A stretch of DNA of 64,000 nt from Lytechinus pictus. Lineage: Eukaryota > Echinodermata > Echinoidea > Temnopleuroida > Toxopneustidae. The translations under genes and the position numbers were made by a program. Position 1 is the first letter of the stretch; the number at the start of each line of letters is the position of its first letter. The notes beneath the pieces were generated by a model that worked only from the letters and a program-made list of their open reading frames with translations, did not search any database and was not told the DNA's origin. Below, piece by piece: positions 58,601 to 64,000 of the stretch. Location: the NCBI RefSeq assembly GCF_037042905.1, contig NW_026974140.1, forward strand, positions 16,108,001 through 16,172,000, in the 5' to 3' direction.

Positions 58601-61600
58601 TCGAATAAAAAATTCAGGTTATAAAGTTTAATCTGAATCCTCAATAGTTCAGGCACGCCGTTGACCTCCTTATAAATCCGATTATGATATCAATTAAGGA
58701 AATTTACGATTTTGTTATCTGAAATTGATATACATTTGAAATAGAATATCAAAGGCGTAGATCATTGTGGGTGTTTCCCCCAGATGAAAATGAAAGCAAA
58801 AATTTTCAATTAACAAATTTATAAATTTACATACCAAAATCTCAAACTCGATGCTAAATTCTTTTTATACCTCTATGTTATATATCTGTCAAACATTTGG
58901 ATCCACCAAGTATACGATCTATCGAGAATAACTAATCCTAATGTTTACTTTTTTGGTACACTTTGGAAATTAAAAACGTTACATAAATTATACTTCGGAT
59001 AAAAAGCAGATCTCCAACATATTCTTTGTGGTAACACCTAGCTGTGTAATTATACAAAATTAACTTAGGAATGGCGTTACCTCTGCGTTAATCGCTTTAC
59101 CATGCATGGCGGCGCCCATTTCATTTGAGGATCGGAATAATGTTTTGAAGGGGGGGGGGACTTTTCCTTCACCAATCTCAATACTCGCACATCATTAATC
59201 ATTATCTCTTTTTCTGTAATGTGTTTCCTGCTTGTTTATCTATACACTTCCCATCTTATTTTTCTTTCCTCTTCCGCACAGCTCTGGCAGTAGGTCAAAG
59301 TTTCATCACTTACGTTGGATGTCGCTCGTGTCGTCATTACAGCACTAGTGGGCCAGCCGTGAATGAAGCTAATAGAACAGAGAAGAGATGTAGTAGAGGA
59401 AGTATAGTCCTAAGTCAGCAAGCATGGGAGGCCTGTCCCGACAGAACAGCTATGAGTGTGGAAGAATTACCCGAAGGAGAAATAAAAGTATGATGATTTC
59501 ATGTCCACAGAGGGTCTTTTTCAAAATTGTTATGAATATTAAGTTGTACGAATACTTACTCACCCCCATCAAACCGAAGAAAATCGTATAGCATTCTTTT
59601 AAAATGTTTAAAACATTTTAAGTAGACTATACTTTTCTCCCTTTGTTTTTATTGTTATGAATGATAATCCCACCGCGGTCTATAGCGTCCTCTGGCAAGG
59701 CGTTAATCCACACTTTGTCACTCTCGACCCAGGTGCTAAATGGGTACCCGGTAGGATGCGAAAGATAATGTATGTTTGAATTTTTTCCAGCGCCATAATG
59801 AGGAATGCTCCCCAGGGAGTGGAAATTGTGCACTTTTCGTGCTGGATTGAAATGAATCCAATGACCGGGTAATAATATGCTGTAACGCGCTTTGAGCCAA
59901 TCTGGGAAAAGCGCTTTATAAAAAAAATTGGATATTATTATAACGCTTTTAATAAACATGAAAAAAAATAGTTTTATTTTCAAACGATGTTGGGACTACA
60001 ATGAAACCTATCTTTTTAATAAAAAAAAACACGATAATGTAATGTATAGCCTGTTAACGTATACGCATAATGGGAAATGATTATCACGATCTGTAAAACA
60101 CTTTATATTTATTTTTTGATTAAAATAATTTGCAATTTTGAGATGGGTTTGTCTAAATAACTAATTTATTAGTGAATATCTATTTGTGCAACCTAAAATA
60201 TACCTCGAGTTTGACGAACATGAATCAAAATTTTTCCAAATTATTGTTTAAAATTGACTATTTTTTAGAATGCATATTCACCAACACATTGATGATTTTG
60301 ATCATGCTTTCTTATTATAGGGGCATTTCAAATTTATAATTGTTTTGATTTCATTTCCCAGCTTTTGTCTGTCGAGAAAGAATGGGCTGAAACAGAACTT
60401 GATCCAGGTATATATGTATTATTATTTTTTATATTGTATATAAAGATTTATTCTCGATTTTGATTTGCTATTCCTACCATAAAATTTGCTATTTTTGGCA
60501 ATTTATACAAAGAAATGATCTTTCGTAATTTCCTTGCGATTCGAAAATTATTAAAGGAAGGTGGAGGGGGGAGGTTAAAAACCGTCTTTGGAAATTCAAT
60601 TCCCAAATTCACTTAAAATATACTATCCTTCAATAAGTTCAATGTCAATTAAAGAATTTTCGAAAATGTCTCCGTATTCAATTTGATCTCTTCGTTCCCT
60701 CACTTCATTATGTTTTTATACAATTCATTAATTTTGCCCCCCCAGAAATTTCCTGCGTACAGTCGTTTGTAGCATTATATTTATCTGCATGATTATTATG
60801 CCAACTTTGCATCAAAATCAAATTTATATATCACCTATTTATGAAAACGTAGCATCGTACTTTTTCTCAGAAACATCGAGGTAAAATTTTTAACTTAATA
60901 AGTGACGTCAACACGATCCATTTGCAAAACAATAAATAGTTATAGGAATGAACTTTTGTACTTTTAGACTATATAGGTTCGGTTTTCTTTTCTCTATTTT
61001 AGTCCGAAAAGATTTTCAGACGCTCCATGATGCCTTGAAACAGGGACAGGTAATGAACTTATTCCTCTTTTAAACACTTTCTATATCCCTTCTCCGAAAA
61101 CATCAGCTTCTGCTCAATTTATTTCCAATATACCCTAATCGATTGAAACGCGTTTTATTGATACAAATTTCTCCGCCCCTAATGAAGCGAGATGTCTTCT
61201 TTGAATTGCCGATATATTGGATCCCTCTGGTAAATGTATCGACCAAAATCTCATTGAAATAATGTACTTTTTATGAAATAACTGTATGTTCACGATTTAT
61301 ACAGAAAAACACACAAAATTATGGCATGTTTATCAAATTAGGATGTTACATTTTTAATGTTAAAACAGAAGAACGATCGATTTTAGAAATCGTGATTCAG
61401 CTTATGATATTTTGCTTATTATGTTATGTCAAATCTTTCTCTTGGCTTACAATACCGATATGTCAGTTTAGCCTACAATCTTGGTTTAGGGAGTGGTTTT
61501 ACGAAGAGCTGTGAAATTAATAACGGGGCCAAGAATTGATAAAGAAAATATACCTCAGTTTATATTAGATCCATAAGATTTACATCATTCTCATTTCTTT

Positions 61601-63260
61601 ATTCATCTTTTTGGACATAATTCACATATTTTTCAACTCGGATCATTATACACCACGTACCTACAAAAGATACCCTTTTTCGGAATTCTACGAATCAATG
61701 ACGTATATGATAGGAAACGGCATGAATTTAACGGTATTGTTGTTATGCAATTTCCAACGGACAGTTCTCATATTCAGCAAGCTTTATTTAAATAATTCTT
61801 CATAGATGCTTTACATTCTAGAAGACGTTATCGTGTATGATGTTATTTTGATCGTAATATTTTTCTATAGAAACTAGAGCGTGAGCCTCGGATTCGGAAG
61901 ATTAATTTCAAATCTGTTCATCGATCCAAGATGCGTCCCTTCATTGCACCTCCAGTTCTTAGCAAGGTATATTAATATCCTAAAATGATAATCATTGGAA
62001 GGAGATTCGGGGTGAGATGAAAGAAAGAAACACAAAAAGAGGAAGGGTGTGTGTGTTAAAGAAGTAAATAGGAAGGAGAACAAGAGAGAGAGAGAGAGAG
62101 CTTAATTAAATAAATTCATTTTTTGTACACTTATACAAGTCTTGACTATGAATTTTATCCATCATAATATGAAAAAAATATTGTATGGAATGAAGACGCC
62201 CGCTTTGCTTCAGACTTAATTGAAAAAAATTGAGTTAATGCTATATTGCTATCTTCAGTAGATATTAAGTTATTATGAGCGATCTTTTTAATTGTATTCA
62301 ATCATAAAATCGCCTGGGCCTTATCAAAATTTCTTTTAAAAAGTTTAAAGCAAATGAAGACTCCTTATTTATTCTTAATAATATTGCAAGGACAGATTAT
62401 TTTTTTTGACAATATTTCGCAAGATGTGAGATCACTTTTGACCCGACGAGACTGTTATCAATTTTCTGGTATTTTAGTTATGGAACATCATGCTTTTCAC
62501 TTTCAGTTTGATGAGAACCAGTCTCTTGACTACCTATGTGAGATGCGTGAAGTGACAGTCGTGTTCATCAATCTTCACATGGACTCTGCGCATGACCATT
62601 CTACGTGTCTACAATCAGTATATGATAAGATACATACATCAGTATCACAGTTTCAAGGTACATACGAGTCTATTCATGCCATGTATCATTGTATGTCTGT
62701 CTCTCTTCCGCATCTCCTTTTTATGTCTTTCAACTACGTTCCTTATAAATATGCACAACGTTCAAGTAAACGCACAGTTCTCTCATTTGCCTATACATCT
62801 CTCTCTGACCTTTCCATCTTTTGATTGTTCCCTCCTATTCTCTTATTCTCGTTCTTCTTCTTAGCATTGTTATCATAATAATCATCATAACCATCATCAT
62901 CATCATTCTCATCATCATCATCATCATCATCCTCATTATTATTGTTATTGCCGTAATTATTTTTATTGTTCTCATAATTGTGATAATCATTATTATCTTT
63001 TTTATTCTTATGGTGATGATGATGAGTATTATAAATCCATTATTATTTTTTAGAATTATCTTGGATTTTGTTATTATCATTCCTCATCATTCATAATCAT
63101 CATGGTCATCATTATATTCTCTCTTTTTTATTTCAGTGCTTTCATCTTAGTTGCTTTCATATAAACTAGAGATGTTCTTTTTATGAATACAATGAATAGA
63201 AATTGTTTCCGTTTGTTTATCTTTCCAGGAATGATCAACAAGATCTTTGAGTTTGACAAG
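37623..63260 (+). CDS. ADCY10: soluble adenylyl cyclase (ADCY10-type), 5' part of gene, runs off the window
   Basis: Joining 37623-37650, 52364-52483, 55672-55806, 58250-58393, 59282-59487, 60362-60407, 61003-61049, 61871-61966, 62507-62657 and 63229-63260 gives 1005 nt in continuous phase, 335 residues. Known sAC makes cAMP from ATP and is stimulated by bicarbonate and calcium. Residues 10-24 match the human N-terminus (LAAHLPDLV). C1 shows FLDIWGFTSL (45-54), GGDVVEFAGDALLVVW (87-102) and LKIALAVG (140-147). C2 begins VTVVFINL and INKIFEFDK. Metal ligands Asp47 and Asp96 are present. Residues equivalent to human bicarbonate ligands Lys95 and Arg176 are Glu92 and Asn173, and Ser49 is Trp, so this is probably a divergent paralogue. 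The rest of C2 and the large C-terminal region lie beyond the window. Human numbering is from memory. Confidence 0.88.
39051..39179. mobile_element. short inverted-repeat element
   Basis: TCAGATGGGTGCAACTG (39051-39067) and CAGTTGCACCCAGCTGA (39163-39179) are inverted repeats with 16 of 17 matching. The centre has repeated TTTGACTA/GACTAGAA motifs. Probably a MITE. Confidence 0.65.
41405..41612. repeat. GAT/AAT-rich microsatellite region
   Basis: Imperfect GATGAT, AATGAT and ATCATC runs. Open frames here on both strands are low complexity. Confidence 0.8.
41996..42177. mobile_element. short MITE
   Basis: ATCCAAG..GTTAAGAACCAATCGAATTA on the left and its decayed reverse complement (AATTTGATTGGTTCCTAACT..CTTGGAT) on the right. 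AT-rich interior with TTAGGATT/AAATCTTTAG phrases. Confidence 0.65.
42906..42935. repeat. perfect 12-bp-stem hairpin
   Basis: ATTGGGGCACCA pairs with TGGTGCCCCAAT across a 6-nt loop, and another GGGGGCACC follows 10 nt later. Confidence 0.85.
43350..43449. mobile_element. short MITE (CGACTCC-AAAC family), copy 2
   Basis: AGTCACATCAATGAAACCGA and CTCCAAACC at the left match the reverse complement of GGTCTGGAGTCGGTTTCACC and AGTGTGACT at the right. Related to 34852-34948. Confidence 0.8.
44386..44655 (+). repeat. dispersed repeat beginning TACGCCCGTCCTACGGGACG
   Basis: It has a terminal palindrome (CCCGTCCTACGGGACG), then TATTATGGTATCACACTCGG, CCGTCCGTCTGT runs and AACGCGATAACTTCAGTTTA. I recognise this opening as a dispersed repeat type in marine invertebrate genomes, from memory. 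The open frame on its minus strand is not a gene. Confidence 0.6.
46426..46489. repeat. imperfect hairpin, 14-bp outer stem
   Basis: GGGTCTGAGGAGTG pairs with CACTCCTCAGATCC with one mismatch. The loop contains a smaller palindrome, AGGAGGTTCCTCC. It resembles a small-RNA precursor in size but could be a decayed element. Confidence 0.55.
46996..47240 (-). mobile_element. third GC-core/G-rich-head element, reverse strand fragment
   Basis: On the minus strand it runs from a G-rich head (ACTGGCGTAGATGGGGGAGG, then GTGGGCACG) through A/G-rich sequence to TTTTGGTCGCTCCGCTCGCT and CGCATC. This is the head, purine, GC-core order of 2164-3640 and 33478-34495, here with a single unit. Confidence 0.5.
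49100..49343 (-). pseudogene. inverted copy of the 3' end of the transposon coding region
   Basis: On the minus strand this reads VEMENIKGEVFEHCLDQDGK, then DNEEEDIPEYIEVEW. The plus strand at about 50500-50620 holds a homologous reading (MEDVEEE, then after a frameshift CLDRDSEDREEA, a stop, DDIPEYL). The 3' coding end is therefore present twice in opposite orientation, extending the inverted arms inward past the ~145-bp units. Confidence 0.75.
49345..50620 (+). pseudogene. decayed transposon protein with C-terminal Cys-rich (CXC-like) motif
   Basis: Coding is continuous in meaning but broken by at least three stops and several frameshifts. In order: NKSALFDVYNNISVKDYERI, GEVIIDHKF, EILADGVLAHDEVDITLISY, SDDTYIFVLLDYW, LQLLGVHALSGCD, LGKVGTTLTDLMGAAKPFC, KKKKNPKVMALPPTS and FGWEIRDEIPIAV, then IRCQCT, a stop (50344-50346), CRSEGKRCSTEICGCHKEHL. 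The final Cys pattern resembles tesmin/TSO1 CXC repeats. I recall such proteins (HALTGCD, FGWxIRDG) as multicopy genes in marine invertebrates, function unassigned. Here it sits between transposon arms and is dead. Confidence 0.8.
52364..52483 (+). CDS. ADCY10: adenylyl cyclase exon 2
   Basis: It follows a pyrimidine tract and AAGCAG and encodes DDILELAAHLPDLVLQ to VVMFLDIW, phase 1, donor GTAAGT. It includes metal ligand Asp47. An acceptor three bases earlier (CGAAG) is possible. Confidence 0.88.
52765..53015. repeat. 240-bp CTT/CTC polypyrimidine tract in cyclase intron 2
   Basis: Almost pure C/T on the plus strand (TTCTTC, CTCCTC runs). The overlapping open frames of Ser/Leu/Phe or Arg/Lys/Glu strings are artefacts of the repeat. 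Confidence 0.95.
53569..53851. mobile_element. 283-bp insertion with GGATCC-bearing inverted ends and 10-bp target duplication
   Basis: TGGGTAGGCC occurs directly before (53559-53568) and overlapping the end (53852-53861). The ends CTGGCGGATCC and GGATCCGCCCC are inverted. The interior has poly-G and poly-C runs and recurring GTGCCCCC and TTTGTTTTGCTTGT phrases. Non-coding. Confidence 0.75.
54515..54935. mobile_element. ~420-bp element with ~150-bp diverged inverted arms
   Basis: AATATCACATGTCC, AAAGTACAATATCTG and ACCTCAATCACAGAAAA on the left recur inverted on the right (TTTTCTGTGATTGAGGT, CAGATATTGTACTTT, GATATGTGATTTT). Inner parts (AGAAATAAnnnAGTTCTGTT) also match. Old foldback MITE in cyclase intron 2. 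Confidence 0.8.
55430..55572. repeat. GAT/GAC trinucleotide repeat
   Basis: Imperfect GATGATGAT, GGTGGTGAT and GACGACGAC runs about 100 bases upstream of cyclase exon 3. The minus-strand Ser-rich open frame is low complexity. Confidence 0.9.
55672..55806 (+). CDS. ADCY10: adenylyl cyclase exon 3
   Basis: It follows AATCATCCAG and encodes GFTSLCERHTKLNLG to KNGGDVVEFA, ending in phase 1 before GTAAGA. Glu92 stands where human sAC has the bicarbonate-binding Lys95. Confidence 0.92.
55807..57685. other. cyclase intron 3, left part
   Basis: AT-rich intron with a poly-G run near 56068 and a fragment (CATTGTAAAGCGCTCAGAGA, near 56692) resembling SINE tails. No exon is supported. Confidence 0.5.
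57695..57795. repeat. GA/CA microsatellite cluster
   Basis: AGAGAGGGAGAG, then ACACACACACACAC, then AGAGAGAGAGAG. Non-coding. Confidence 0.9.
58135..58225. repeat. CT-rich microsatellite before cyclase exon 4
   Basis: TTTCTTTCTTTC and CTCTCTCTCTCT runs about 25-115 bases upstream of the exon 4 acceptor. They may extend its polypyrimidine tract. Confidence 0.85.
58250..58393 (+). CDS. ADCY10: adenylyl cyclase exon 4
   Basis: It follows CATTCTTACAG and encodes GDALLVVWDVD to SGISLALKI, phase 1, donor GTAAGG. It holds the second metal ligand Asp96 and Lys141, equivalent to the ATP-phosphate-contacting Lys144 of human sAC. Confidence 0.93.
59282..59487 (+). CDS. ADCY10: adenylyl cyclase exon 5
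   Basis: It follows TTCCGCACAG and encodes ALAVGQSFITYVGCRSCRHY, STSGPAVNEANRTEK and later AWEACPDRTA. The usual GDxxxHFLVIGxAVNxAxR pattern is recognisable but eroded. Human Val167 and Arg176 correspond to Thr164 and Asn173. Donor GTATGA, phase 0. Confidence 0.9.
59665..59945 (+). mobile_element. SINE, 5'-truncated
   Basis: The body GGCGTTAATCCACACTTTGT and CCCAGGTGCTAAATGGGTAC, CCGGTAGGATG, is related to the SINE at 16418. It ends TGTAACGCGCTTTGAGCCAA and AAGCGCTTTATAAAAAAAAT. The tRNA-like head is missing. It lies in cyclase intron 5. Confidence 0.75.
60362..60407 (+). CDS. ADCY10: adenylyl cyclase exon 6
   Basis: It follows CATTTCCCAG and encodes LLSVEKEWAETELDP (C1-C2 linker), phase 1, donor GTATAT. 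It is short, so support comes from phase and splice sites. Confidence 0.72.
61003..61049 (+). CDS. ADCY10: adenylyl cyclase exon 7
   Basis: It follows CTCTATTTTAG and encodes VRKDFQTLHDALKQGQ, phase 0 at the end, donor GTAATG. Linker region; supported by phase and splice sites only. Confidence 0.68.
61871..61966 (+). CDS. ADCY10: adenylyl cyclase exon 8
   Basis: It follows TTTTCTATAG and encodes KLEREPRIRKINFK and MRPFIAPPVLSK, phase 0 at both ends, donor GTATAT. The linker resembles the stretch before C2 in other sACs, which ends in a basic/hydrophobic segment. Confidence 0.82.
62507..62657 (+). CDS. ADCY10: adenylyl cyclase exon 9 (start of C2)
   Basis: It follows CACTTTCAG and encodes FDENQSLDYLCEMREVTVVF, INLHMDSAHDHS and KIHTSVSQFQ, phase 1, donor GTACAT. 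The REVTVVFINL strand matches the C2 opening (RPVTIVFVNL type). Confidence 0.92.
62870..63110. repeat. ATC/ATT microsatellite region in cyclase intron 9
   Basis: Imperfect ATCATC and ATTATT runs over about 240 bp. Open frames on both strands are low complexity. Confidence 0.9.
63229..63260 (+). CDS. ADCY10: adenylyl cyclase exon 10 (last in window)
   Basis: It follows ATCTTTCCAG and encodes GMINKIFEFDK, donor GTTAGT. Lys329 matches the human adenine-contacting Lys334, and Glu332 replaces Met337. The next expected residues (GCSFLCVFG type) are not found before 64000. Confidence 0.88.
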
Positions 63261-64000
63261 GTTAGTAAAAAACATTCAAAATTTCAGAAGTCACATTTTT
63301 ATTAATAATTCGGAACGCAAAATGACAGAAATAAGCCAATTAGATTATAAAACACAAAAAATAATGTCGTCTCAGAAGGATCAGTTCTCTTGCTCATAAA
63401 TGCTGAAAGTTATCATTTACTATCATGAAGGTAAAGCATAAATTCCAAACGTGTAAATTGTGTTTGAATCTACTACTTTCTTTATTACAGTATATTCAGT
63501 CCACAAGTCTTCTTATCCATGTTATCACTCTCATATCGATGCTTGCCTCTAAGTCCCTTGATAATGTTCATATCAGGCACCTTCTCGCCTTGTAAACACT
63601 CTCTCCATGACTCTTGGCAAATAAAGTCACTCTACATCACAGTCTGGCCTTGCCTTGGCTATCACTTTCACCAACCTCTATACACAACCAACATAAAGAC
63701 ATTCTATTCTTAAATGACGACCAAAATTAGAAATTCGATTTATTGAAATGTGATTTATCGGTGCAAACGTGCTTGCTTTCATCGCGAGCACGGCTACACG
63801 CGACCAATCGTTTGCTCCGAACTCGACCTAAATTATAAGAAGCGCCATTTCAGGTCTGAGTGTATTCGGAGGGTAGATTGAGTGAAAGCGAGATAGAAAA
63901 ATTGGCAAGATGTGGTAAGCTATGACGTCAATTGACAATACCCAATCTCAAGATCCCGAGATCCATATTGCTTGAATATGTCTCCGTCTTTTTATTAAAA
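63261..64000. other. cyclase intron 10, to window end
   Basis: No continuation of the C2 domain is found after exon 10. The open frame at 63519-63713 and the TTATTACAG near 63490 do not lead into cyclase-like sequence. Confidence 0.55.

Noticed and set aside
62821..63096. Ile-rich open frames on both strands resembling membrane segments
   Set aside because: The sequence is an ATC/ATT microsatellite; Ile and Met runs are expected from it.
63489..63713. Possible next cyclase exon after TTATTACAG
   Set aside because: The translation (YIQSTSLLIHV..) does not match the expected C2 sequence after FDK.

Overview
This is 64 kb of AT-rich animal nuclear DNA. Short exons are separated by long introns and intergenic spacers full of MITEs, SINE and LINE fragments, foldback elements, microsatellites and poly-G/poly-C runs. 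The two genes (a MIEAP/SPATA18 homologue and a soluble adenylyl cyclase) and the repeat style suggest a marine deuterostome, most likely an echinoderm such as a sea urchin. The organism is inferred; there is no direct species marker.

Gene 1 (+, 4856-24271) is a complete MIEAP/SPATA18 gene. I could join 11 coding exons in consistent splice phase into a 510-residue protein: N-terminal region, central coiled coil, C-terminal Mieap domain, and an Arg/Ser-rich tail. Its introns carry a near-perfect 264-bp-arm foldback (6714-7344), two diverging LINE 3' ends (8139-9290), two copies of a ~1-kb repeat with five internal units rich in AGGTCA direct repeats (10276-11270 and 13985-14955), a 2.3-kb element with nine copies of one 11-bp motif (11410-13728), an 899-bp tandem duplication that copies part of exon 6 (16147-17944), and a Tc1-like element with another element inside it (22555-24057). 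A long gene-free stretch to about 28.4 kb looks like 3' UTR.

Gene 2 (+, from 37623, possibly from 29541, running off the right end) is the 5' part of a soluble adenylyl cyclase (ADCY10-type) gene. Ten exons join in phase into 335 residues: the whole first catalytic domain (C1) and the start of C2. The fold signatures and both metal-binding Asp residues are present. The positions matching the human bicarbonate-site residues are changed (Lys to Glu, Arg to Asn, Val to Thr, Met to Glu), and the usual DISGFT motif reads DIWGFT. This suggests a divergent paralogue with altered regulation. A second small candidate first exon at 29541 has the same splice phase, so there may be two promoters. The ~14.7-kb first intron holds a 3.2-kb TTAA-flanked transposon whose arms contain inverted copies of the 3' end of its own decayed coding region.

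The rest (1-4.8 kb, 28.4-37.6 kb and most of the first cyclase intron) is repeat-derived or featureless. No rRNA gene, functional tRNA gene, CRISPR array or prokaryotic operon is visible.
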